Under the pieces are notes generated by a model. It made no database searches and was not told the DNA's origin. It saw only the letters and a program-made list of their open reading frames with translations. DNA of 64,000 nucleotides from Streptococcus uberis (GTDB lineage Bacteria; Bacillota; Bacilli; Lactobacillales; Streptococcaceae), in the NCBI RefSeq assembly GCF_900475595.1, contig NZ_LS483397.1, positions 1,911,602-1,975,601 of the forward strand. Direction: 5' to 3'. This document shows positions 57,940 through 64,000 of this stretch, piece after piece (the first letter of the stretch is position 1; each line of letters begins with the position of its first letter). The translations under genes were made by a program, and so were the position numbers.

Positions 57940-60510
57940 ATGATAACAAAATTTAAAGGTCTATATTATTACCTAATAAGTTTTCTACTTCCTTCTACTA
58001 TTATGTTTTTGGTTCTACTCTCAAAAGGAATATTTTGGAATAGTAGTAAAACAATTTTAGCCAGTGATGGTTTTCATCAATATGTTATTTTTGCTCAAAA
58101 TTTAAGAAATATTTTACACGGATCAGACAGTATTTTCTATACTTTTACAAGTGGTCTTGGTTTAAATTTTTATGCTTTGATGAGTTATTATCTTGGTAGC
58201 TTTCTTTCGCCTTTTTATTTCTTTTTTAATTTAAAATCAATGCCCGATGCCATCTATGTTTTTACCATAATTAAATTTGGCCTGATAGGACTGTCTACGT
58301 TCTTTTCTTTACAAGGAATTTACTCAGCTGTAAAGAAACATTATTTGATTATCTTATCATCATCATTTGCATTAATGAGTTTTTTGACCAGTCAACTTGA
58401 AATAAATACTTGGTTAGATGTTTTTATTATTATTCCAATTGTCATTTTGGGTTTACATCATCTTTTTAATAATCAATTTATTTTATACTATGTTTCGTTA
58501 ACTGTACTTTTTATTCAAAATTATTATTTTGGATACATGTTCTCAATTTTCTTAGTTCTTTATGTACTAGTAGTACTCGTAAAAGAAAATGATTGGAAAA
58601 ATAGAATCAAAATATTTATACATTTTTCTGTACTATCTTTCCTAGCAGCCATGTCAAGTGCTATCATGTTGTTTCCAACTCTCTTAGACTTAAAAACACA
58701 TGGTGAAAAGTTGACAAAAGTGTCAACTTTAATAACTGAAAACACCTGGTTTTTTGATTTGCTATCTAAGAGTAGTATTGGGGCCTATGATACTACAAAA
58801 TTTAATGCCATACCAATGATTTACGTTGGTTTATTTCCTCTCTTATTAACTTGTCTTTACTTTACTATCAAGTCAATTAATTGGAAAATAAAAATAGCAT
58901 ATGTCACTTTAATACTTTTTATTGTTATAAGTTATTACATTCAACCACTTGATTTATTTTGGCAGGGCATGCATTCTCCAAATATGTTTTTACATCGTTA
59001 TGCATGGACAGTTCCTTTAATTCTTATCATTTTATCTTGTGAAACACTTAATCACCTAAAAGAATTAACAGTAACAAATGTATTAATAGTCTTCGTTTTC
59101 CTAAGTGCATTTATTGCAATACCGTACTTTTTTACAGAACGCTATCATTTTTTACAGTTTGATCTATTTCTACTTAGTTTATGTTTTTTAACTGCCTACG
59201 CTATTATCTTAGTTAGTTTAATTGAATTTCATTTTCCATTATCTATCCTGATAGTCTTTACAGTCATTTTTACCATTTTAGAGATAAGTTTAAATAGTTT
59301 CTACATGATTAGCGGAGTTGATAACGAATGGGTATTTCCAACTAGAAAAGGCTATTCTGAAAACTTAGAAGCTATTTCAACCTTAGTAGATGATCAAAAG
59401 AAAAAAGATAGTTCATTTTATAGAACAGAGCGAATTCTTGGACAAACTGGTAATGATAGCATGAAATATAACTATTATGGTATTTCACAATTTTCATCAA
59501 TCCGAAATCGCAATTCAAGTCAAATACTTGATCGCCTTGGCTTTAAATCAGAAGGAACTAATCTCAATTTGAGATATCAAAACAATACACTCATTGCTGA
59601 TAGCCTATTTGGAATAAAATATAATATAAGTGAAAATAATCTATCAAAATATGGTTTCACTAAAATAAACCAAAAAAATAACACACGACTTTATTATAAT
59701 CAGTATGCAAGTCAATTAGCAATTTTGACTGATAGTATTTACAAGGATTGTCAATTTACTGTAAATACATTAGATAATCAGACTCAGTTTATTAATCAAA
59801 TAGCAGGGACACATTTCCAGTATTATCAAGAAGAAATATCACACTTATTATCTGGTGCAACGAGCATTAATAATCGCGTTAACAGCCATGTCAACGATTC
59901 TTCGAAGGATACACTGATTAGTTATCAATTGGAAGTGTCTGAAAACAAACAGTTGTATTTAAGTTTACCTCAGCTTACTGTTGAAAATCCTGATGAAAAA
60001 AGTGTTATTATTCGTGTCAATGGGAAAATCCATCACTATACAACCGACAACAGTTTTAGTTTTTTTGATTTGGGTTATTTTGAAAATTCTCAACTTCTTA
60101 AAATTGATATTATTTTTCCTAAACAAAAAACAGTATCTTTTGATTTACCACATTTTTACAGTTTGGATATTCAAAATTATCAAAAAGTTTTTCAAAAAAT
60201 CACTAAAAAGAATAGTCACGTCAAACAGTCGAAAAATAATTTATCCATTTCATATTCAACACCTAACGATGCTTCTTTGCTTATAACATTACCATATGAT
60301 AAAGGATGGAAAGCAGAGCAAAATGGGAAAAAATTGCCTATTTTAAAAGCACAAAAAGGATTTATGAAAATTGATGTTAAAAAAGGAAGTGGAACCATCA
60401 ATATGGTATTTGTTCCTAATGGTTTTAAATTAGGCGTATTAACATCTCTATTGGGATTTTGTTTATTTTTAGGGTTTAATAAAATAATTACTGGTAAAAA
60501 GAAAAAATAG
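57940..60510 (+). CDS. YfhO-family polytopic membrane protein
   Basis: 856 residues. The first about 550 contain a dozen or more membrane helices (start LISFLLPSTIMFLVLL, the GDGFHQ-like ASDGFHQYVIFAQNLR loop), followed by a long soluble outside domain of about 300 residues and one C-terminal helix (FKLGVLTSLLGFCLFL). YfhO proteins are GT-C-like membrane proteins thought to add sugars to lipid-linked wall polymers; the role here is unknown. The start ATG 57940 lies after the ABC-F terminator with only a weak GAAAGA as ribosome site. It ends at a strong terminator. Confidence 0.85.
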   Translation: MITKFKGLYYYLISFLLPSTIMFLVLLSKGIFWNSSKTILASDGFHQYVIFAQNLRNILHGSDSIFYTFTSGLGLNFYALMSYYLGSFLSPFYFFFNLKSMPDAIYVFTIIKFGLIGLSTFFSLQGIYSAVKKHYLIILSSSFALMSFLTSQLEINTWLDVFIIIPIVILGLHHLFNNQFILYYVSLTVLFIQNYYFGYMFSIFLVLYVLVVLVKENDWKNRIKIFIHFSVLSFLAAMSSAIMLFPTLLDLKTHGEKLTKVSTLITENTWFFDLLSKSSIGAYDTTKFNAIPMIYVGLFPLLLTCLYFTIKSINWKIKIAYVTLILFIVISYYIQPLDLFWQGMHSPNMFLHRYAWTVPLILIILSCETLNHLKELTVTNVLIVFVFLSAFIAIPYFFTERYHFLQFDLFLLSLCFLTAYAIILVSLIEFHFPLSILIVFTVIFTILEISLNSFYMISGVDNEWVFPTRKGYSENLEAISTLVDDQKKKDSSFYRTERILGQTGNDSMKYNYYGISQFSSIRNRNSSQILDRLGFKSEGTNLNLRYQNNTLIADSLFGIKYNISENNLSKYGFTKINQKNNTRLYYNQYASQLAILTDSIYKDCQFTVNTLDNQTQFINQIAGTHFQYYQEEISHLLSGATSINNRVNSHVNDSSKDTLISYQLEVSENKQLYLSLPQLTVENPDEKSVIIRVNGKIHHYTTDNSFSFFDLGYFENSQLLKIDIIFPKQKTVSFDLPHFYSLDIQNYQKVFQKITKKNSHVKQSKNNLSISYSTPNDASLLITLPYDKGWKAEQNGKKLPILKAQKGFMKIDVKKGSGTINMVFVPNGFKLGVLTSLLGFCLFLGFNKIITGKKKK

Positions 60511-60536
60511 TTTCCAAAAGGAAACTATTTTTTCTG
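60508..60536 (+). terminator. Terminator after the YfhO-like gene
   Basis: AATAGTTTCC-AAAA-GGAAACTATT then TTTTT. Confidence 0.85.
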
Positions 60537-60538
60537 AC

Positions 60539-60611
60539 TCCGGCAGTAGGACTCGAACCTACGACATCATGATTAACAGTCATGCGCTACTACCAACTGA
60601 GCTATGCCGGA
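60539..60611 (-). tRNA. tRNA-Asn (GTT)
   Basis: 73 nt on the minus strand, with acceptor TCCGGCA/TGCCGGA, D-arm AGCTCAGTTGGTAG, anticodon stem CATGA/TCATG around CTGTTAA (anticodon GTT), T-loop GGTTCGAGTCC. No encoded CCA. Transcribed after tRNA-Glu. Confidence 0.95.
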
Positions 60612-60647
60612 AAATTATTATAAAAAAAATTGCCTCTCAGCAATTAA

Positions 60648-60719
60648 TAGTCCGTACGGGATTCGAACCCGTGTTACCGCCGTGAAAAGGCGGTGTCTTA
60701 ACCCCTTGACCAACGGACC
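60648..60719 (-). tRNA. tRNA-Glu (TTC)
   Basis: 72 nt on the minus strand, acceptor GGTCCGT/ACGGACT (one G.U at the end), D-arm TGGTCAAGGGGTTAAGA, anticodon stem CCGCC/GGCGG around TTTTCAC (anticodon TTC), T-loop GGTTCGAATCC. A substrate of MnmA/MnmG at U34. First of the Glu-Asn pair. Confidence 0.95.
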
Positions 60720-60760
60720 AGAAGTTGTTTGAGATTGAACATCTCTTCAACACTCTTATT

Positions 60761-60788
60761 ATTATATCAGAACATTTCCATTTGTCTA
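60761..60788 (-). promoter_or_regulatory. tRNA-Glu/Asn promoter
   Basis: Minus strand TAGACA (60788-60783), 16-bp spacer, TATAAT (60766-60761). Confidence 0.7.
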
Positions 60789-60877
60789 TATTTTTTTGAA
60801 AAAAATTTAAAAATTTATTGAGTTATTTGAGATGTCGTCTAAAAATAGTATAAAAGCTTCAGGATTTAAATTGACCA

Positions 60878-60907
60878 TTGACAGAGATAAAGTATTTCTG
60901 TTAAAAT
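60878..60907 (+). promoter_or_regulatory. tRNA-Arg promoter
   Basis: TTGACA (60878-60883), 18-bp spacer, TAAAAT (60902-60907), close before the tRNA. Confidence 0.65.
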
Positions 60908-60918
60908 AAGGAAGTTAA

Positions 60919-60992
60919 GGTCTCATAGCTCAGCTGGATAGAGCATTCGCCTTCTAAGCGAACGGTCGCAGGTTCGAATCCTGCTGGGATCA
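60919..60992 (+). tRNA. tRNA-Arg (TCT)
   Basis: 74 nt, acceptor GGTCTCA/TGGGATC with two G.U pairs, D-arm AGCTCAGCTGGATAGAGC, anticodon stem TTCGC/GCGAA around CTTCTAA (anticodon TCT), T-loop GGTTCGAATCC. It reads AGA/AGG codons. A terminator follows. Confidence 0.95.
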
Positions 60993-60997
60993 AATTA

Positions 60998-61027
60998 AAA
61001 GCCAAATCAAATTGATTTGGCTTTTTT
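60998..61027 (+). terminator. tRNA-Arg terminator
   Basis: AAAAGCCAAATCAA / TTGATTTGGCTTTT, a 12-14 bp stem with a T-run; it directly abuts the parS-like site. Confidence 0.85.
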
Positions 61028-61042
61028 GTTTCATGTGAAACT
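61027..61042. repeat. parS-like site between tRNA-Arg and rlmH
   Basis: TGTTTCATGTGAAACT matches the parS consensus at 14 of 16 positions; the core is the reverse complement of the variant core at 37980. Confidence 0.5.
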
Positions 61043-61044
61043 TT

Positions 61045-61524
61045 TTATTTATGATATGGACTACCTTCTTGAATCATAAATGCTCTGTAAATCTGTTCAG
61101 TTAGTACTAATCTCATTAATTGATGGGGTAAGGTTAGACGTCCAAAACTAATTAAAGCATGTGCTTTTTGTTTTATTTTTGAATGTAATCCTAAACTGCC
61201 ACCAATAATAAATGTAATGTCAGAAAAACCTTGAATGGTAATATCGGTTACAAATTGACTAAATTCTTCCGAAGAATATTGCTTTCCTTCAATAGCAAGT
61301 GCAATAACATAATCTCTATTTCCTATTTTGCTTAAAATGCGATTAGCTTCTTTCTCCATAATTTTTTCATTCTCAGCCTGACTTGCCTTTTCAGGTGTTT
61401 TTTCGTCAGCCAATTCAATGATTTCAAATTGAGTAAAACGTGATAATCGTTTTTGATATTCAGCTATTCCATCTTTTAAATACTTTTCTTTTATTTTTCC
61501 AACACAAATTATTTTAATTTTCAT
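61045..61524 (-). CDS. rlmH: 23S rRNA pseudouridine-1915 N3-methyltransferase RlmH
   Basis: 159 residues, the normal length. SPOUT fold with the SAM-binding trefoil knot: [18 protein letters not shown], then [20 protein letters not shown] and the C-terminal SPYHK that binds the ribosome. It methylates pseudouridine 1915 in helix 69. A TGATATAAT extended -10 (TATAAT 61536-61531) is only 6 nt before ATG 61524 and no SD is seen, so the mRNA may be leaderless. Confidence 0.95.
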   Translation of the reverse strand: MKIKIICVGKIKEKYLKDGIAEYQKRLSRFTQFEIIELADEKTPEKASQAENEKIMEKEANRILSKIGNRDYVIALAIEGKQYSSEEFSQFVTDITIQGFSDITFIIGGSLGLHSKIKQKAHALISFGRLTLPHQLMRLVLTEQIYRAFMIQEGSPYHK

Positions 61525-61617
61525 AAGACTATTATATCACAAATAAGATTCTCAATAAGAAGTTATACACATAAAAAAATTGAATAAGCATTTTGACTTA
61601 TCAAGAATTCATCAAAG

Positions 61618-61637
61618 TTTTCCACAAGTTGTGGATT
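61618..61637. promoter_or_regulatory. Inverted pair of DnaA-box-like sites before htrA
   Basis: TTTTCCACA-AGT-TGTGGATTT contains two sites facing each other, each one mismatch away from TTATCCACA. It lies about 20 bp upstream of the CiaR-type repeat. Confidence 0.55.
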
Positions 61638-61655
61638 TCTTTTCTTTTTATTTTT

Positions 61656-61672
61656 TTTAAGGTATAATTAAG
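61656..61672 (+). promoter_or_regulatory. CiaR-type direct repeat on the htrA promoter
   Basis: TTTAAG-GTATA-ATTAAG matches the streptococcal CiaR site TTTAAG-N5-WTTAAG exactly and covers the TATAAT (61663-61668) -10. htrA is a known CiaRH target in pneumococcus. Activation normally needs the repeat at -35; here it overlies the -10, which suggests repression at this promoter. Confidence 0.7.
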
Positions 61673-61715
61673 CAGAATTTCATATTATGATGAAAAAAAT
61701 CTGGAGGTAATGCCT

Positions 61716-62912
61716 GTGTCTAAGTTTAAACATTTTTTCAAATACATAATGATAGTCGGATTAGGCTTCATTGGTGGTGCTTTAGCATTCTTTGTGATGA
61801 ATCTGTTACCACATCCATCATCCACAACAAATCTTAATAACCCAACGACGACAAGTAAAGTAACCTATAAAAATACTACTAATACGACTAAAGCTGTTAA
61901 AGTGATTCAAGATGCAGTTGTTTCTGTAGTTAACTATCAAAAAAATGATTCTTTAAACTCAGCCATGGATATTTTTAGTCAAGGTGATTCATCAACTAAA
62001 GAGAATGATGGACTTTCTATTTATAGTGAAGGATCAGGTGTTATATACAAAAAAGATGGTGATTCTGCATATCTGGTAACCAACAACCACGTAATAGACA
62101 AAGCTGAAAGAATTGAAATTGTTTTAGCTGATGGTTCAAAAGTTGTTGGGAAATTAATTGGTGCTGACACTTATTCTGACTTGGCTGTTGTAAAAATTTC
62201 TTCAGACAAAATTAAGACTGTAGCTCAGTTTGCAGATTCTTCCAAAATAAACATAGGTGAAGTTGCAATTGCAATTGGTAGTCCTCTTGGAACAGAATAT
62301 GCTAATTCCGTAACTGAAGGAATTGTTTCAAGTTTAAGTAGAACAGTAACTTTAAAAAATGAAGAAGGACAAACTGTTTCAACTAATGCCATTCAAACAG
62401 ATGCTGCTATTAACCCTGGAAACTCTGGCGGACCTTTAATTAATATTGAAGGACAAATTATTGGAATAAACTCTAGCAAAATCTCACAGTCTAAATCATC
62501 TGGAAATGCAGTCGAAGGAATGGGATTTGCAATTCCAGCTAATGACGTTATTAAAATTATTAACCAACTTGAAAGCAAAGGCGAAGTAGTTCGACCTGCA
62601 TTAGGTATTTCAATGGTTAATCTAAGTGATTTATCAACAAATGCCCTTGATCAGCTCAAAGTTCCAAAAAATGTTACTAGTGGTATCGTAGTTGCTAAAG
62701 TCGTAGACAATATGCCTGCCTCAGGAAAACTTGAACAATATGATATTATCACTGAAATTGATGGGGAAGAAGTGAGCAGTACAAGTGATTTACAAAGTAT
62801 TCTGTATGGGCATGACATTAATGATACCGTAAAAGTCACTTTTTATAGAGGTAATGATAAGAAATCTACTACTATTGAATTAACTAAAACTACCAAAGAT
62901 TTAGAAAAATAA
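61716..62912 (+). CDS. htrA: Surface serine protease HtrA (DegP-like)
   Basis: 398 residues. An N-terminal signal anchor (about 9-28) is followed by a Ser/Thr/Asn-rich linker, a trypsin-like domain with His125 (TNNHVID), Asp155 (YSDLAVVK) and Ser237 (NPGNSGGPL), and a C-terminal PDZ domain (about 300-390). It removes misfolded outside proteins and affects competence and virulence in streptococci. I place the start at GTG 61716 because GGAGG lies 8 nt upstream; the in-frame ATG 61710 is only 2 nt away from it. Confidence 0.94.
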   Translation: MSKFKHFFKYIMIVGLGFIGGALAFFVMNLLPHPSSTTNLNNPTTTSKVTYKNTTNTTKAVKVIQDAVVSVVNYQKNDSLNSAMDIFSQGDSSTKENDGLSIYSEGSGVIYKKDGDSAYLVTNNHVIDKAERIEIVLADGSKVVGKLIGADTYSDLAVVKISSDKIKTVAQFADSSKINIGEVAIAIGSPLGTEYANSVTEGIVSSLSRTVTLKNEEGQTVSTNAIQTDAAINPGNSGGPLINIEGQIIGINSSKISQSKSSGNAVEGMGFAIPANDVIKIINQLESKGEVVRPALGISMVNLSDLSTNALDQLKVPKNVTSGIVVAKVVDNMPASGKLEQYDIITEIDGEEVSSTSDLQSILYGHDINDTVKVTFYRGNDKKSTTIELTKTTKDLEK

Positions 62913-62940
62913 CTATAAACTTTAGTTGACAAGATATTAA

Positions 62941-62970
62941 AAATACCTTTACAATAGTGTAAAGGTATTT
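62941..62970. repeat. 13-bp palindrome between htrA and parB
   Basis: AAATACCTTTACA-ATAG-TGTAAAGGTATTT, perfect arms, contains TTTACA-N4-TGTAAA. It could be the htrA terminator (T-rich after it) or an operator for parB; 19 nt separate it from the parB ATG. Confidence 0.6.
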
Positions 62971-62989
62971 TACTATTTGGAAGGTATTT

Positions 62990-63766
62990 ATGTCAGAAAA
63001 TTTCAAAATAATAAAGATTGAGGATATTGTAGCTAATCCCTACCAACCTCGGATTCATTTTAATGAAAAAGATCTAGAAGAATTAGCTAACTCAATCAAA
63101 GTCAATGGACTTATTCAACCCATTATTGTGCGTCAATCAGAGGTCTTTGGTTATGAATTAATTGCTGGAGAAAGAAGATTGAAGGCTTCCAAATTAGCAG
63201 GTTTAAATGAGATTCCAGCAGTCATTAAAAAAATTTCAAATAGCGAAAGTATGCATCAGGCAATTGTTGAAAATCTGCAACGATCTGACTTAAATCCAAT
63301 TGAAGAAGCAAGAGCTTTTCAAAATATTATTGAAAAAAATAACATTACTCACGAGCATTTGGCTAAGTATATGGGAAAATCTAGACCGTATATTTCAAAT
63401 AGCATACGTTTGCTTCAATTACCAGAAATTATTCTAAAGGCTATTGAAGAAAATAAAATTAGTTCAGGACATGCACGCGCCTTACTTGCTCTAGATGATT
63501 CCCACTTGCAAGAAAAATATTTTAAACAAATCATAAAACAACATCTCAATGTTAGACAGACAGAATCCTTAATCAAATCAAGCAAAAAAGGTCATACATT
63601 AAAAAGAGAAGAAAAGAATATCTTTATAAAAGCTATTGAAGAAGAACTTGCAAAAACACTAGGAATTACTGTTCAATTATCTCAAAAAAAAGATGGAAGT
63701 GGTACACTTCAATTTCATTATCAAAATACCGAAGAACTCAACAGAGTTATCAACAAACTCAAATAG
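62990..63766 (+). CDS. parB: Chromosome-partitioning protein ParB (Spo0J)
   Basis: 258 residues. The N-terminal CTP-binding domain has GERRLKASKLAG (about 62-73) and ENLQRSDLNPIEEARAF (about 93-109), followed by the HTH (ITHEHLAKYMGKSRPYISNSIRLL) and a C-terminal dimer domain. It loads at parS sites and recruits SMC; streptococci have no ParA partner next to it, as here. htrA and parB are adjacent in most streptococci. Confidence 0.96.
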   Translation: MSENFKIIKIEDIVANPYQPRIHFNEKDLEELANSIKVNGLIQPIIVRQSEVFGYELIAGERRLKASKLAGLNEIPAVIKKISNSESMHQAIVENLQRSDLNPIEEARAFQNIIEKNNITHEHLAKYMGKSRPYISNSIRLLQLPEIILKAIEENKISSGHARALLALDDSHLQEKYFKQIIKQHLNVRQTESLIKSSKKGHTLKREEKNIFIKAIEEELAKTLGITVQLSQKKDGSGTLQFHYQNTEELNRVINKLK

Positions 63767-63797
63767 CTTGTTGATAAACTCTTTTTTTATTTCAAAT

Positions 63798-63987
63798 TTT
63801 TCCACAAGTTTTTTTAGCCTCAAATCCTATTAAATAATAGTATTTCGATTTTTCCACAGCTTGTGGGTAACTCTTAATAACAATGTTCATAGCTTTTCCA
63901 CAGCTTGTGGGTAACTCTTAATTATTCCTCTTAACATTGTGGAAAACTATTGCTTTTTATGTTAGAATAGTCCTAGTATTATCCATA
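63798..63987. other. oriC: Replication origin (oriC) DnaA-box cluster upstream of dnaA
   Basis: At least seven DnaA-box-like 9-mers: TTTTCCACA at 63798, 63850 and 63894; TGTGGGTAA at 63862 and 63906; TGTGGAAAA at 63938; TTATCCATA at 63979. Two inverted pairs form a 29-bp direct repeat (63850-63878 and 63894-63922). A TGTTAGAAT extended -10 (63960-63968) and a possible SD GAAGGA at the right edge predict dnaA just beyond the window. This is the intergenic region from 63767 to 64000. Confidence 0.85.
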
Positions 63988-64000
63988 GAAGGAACAAAAC

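Overview
The window is low-GC Firmicute DNA from the origin-proximal left arm of a Streptococcus chromosome. It ends in parB followed by a cluster of DnaA boxes, so dnaA should begin just past base 64000. The gene order near the origin (mnmA-mnmG, gdpP-rplI-dnaB-veg, ecfA1-ecfA2-ecfT, rodZ-pgsA, yaaA-recF, guaB, trpS, rlmH, htrA-parB), the tandem YitT genes after aspS and the Cys-free L32/L33 fit the pyogenic group. I cannot fix the species. Most genes are on the minus strand, as expected for leading-strand genes on a fork moving left from the origin at the right end. I see no insertion sequence, prophage, rRNA or CRISPR array.

1-9.5 kb: the start of a probable YlbF-type gene and argR, divergent from argS; hisS, then aspS followed by three YitT-family membrane proteins; rpmF-rpmG; a GNAT acetyltransferase remnant. 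9.5-13.9 kb: a zinc-ribbon NUDIX protein, a frameshifted XRE-type regulator, a DUF368 (PopT-like) polyprenyl-phosphate transporter and a large GAF/PucR-type regulator. 13.9-22.8 kb: a six-gene acyl-CoA/beta-oxidation operon (3-hydroxyacyl-CoA dehydrogenase, acyl-CoA dehydrogenase, thiolase, bifunctional dehydrogenase/hydratase, acyl-CoA ligase, CoA-transferase). It is the main accessory block, with its own promoter palindrome and an internal hairpin; the PucR-type gene beside it is a candidate regulator.

22.8-30.9 kb: small stress or transport modules, each with a recognisable switch: ArsR + DUF318 permease + thioredoxin-like protein; PadR + HAAS-domain + DUF4097 proteins; TetR divergent from a YhgE/Pip + DUF1304 pair. 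A NUDIX remnant follows. 30.9-39.5 kb: rpsD with a structured leader, veg, dnaB, rplI, the c-di-AMP phosphodiesterase gdpP, and tRNA-modification genes mnmG and mnmA. 39.6-49.2 kb: serine dehydratase sdaAB-sdaAA, a HAD phosphatase, a secreted SLT-like lytic enzyme, and a seven-gene leftward run ymfF-ymfH-rodZ-pgsA-ecfA1-ecfA2-ecfT.

49.6-64 kb: yaaA-recF, a GRP-family sugar transporter, guaB, trpS with a T-box riboswitch, a fourth YitT paralogue, an ABC-F ATPase with an altered second Walker A, a YfhO-like membrane protein, three tRNAs (Asn, Glu, Arg), rlmH, htrA with a CiaR-type direct repeat and DnaA-box-like sites, parB and oriC. Three parS-like 16-mers (one inside ecfA1) fit ParB loading here. 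A palindrome TTTACA-N4-TGTAAA recurs in three intergenic regions and is unexplained. I did not find an obviously new multi-gene defence or biosynthetic system; the best leads are regulatory (the recurring palindrome, a small ORF overlapping the hisS start, a possible leaderless rlmH, a small membrane ORF before mnmG) and the acyl-CoA island.
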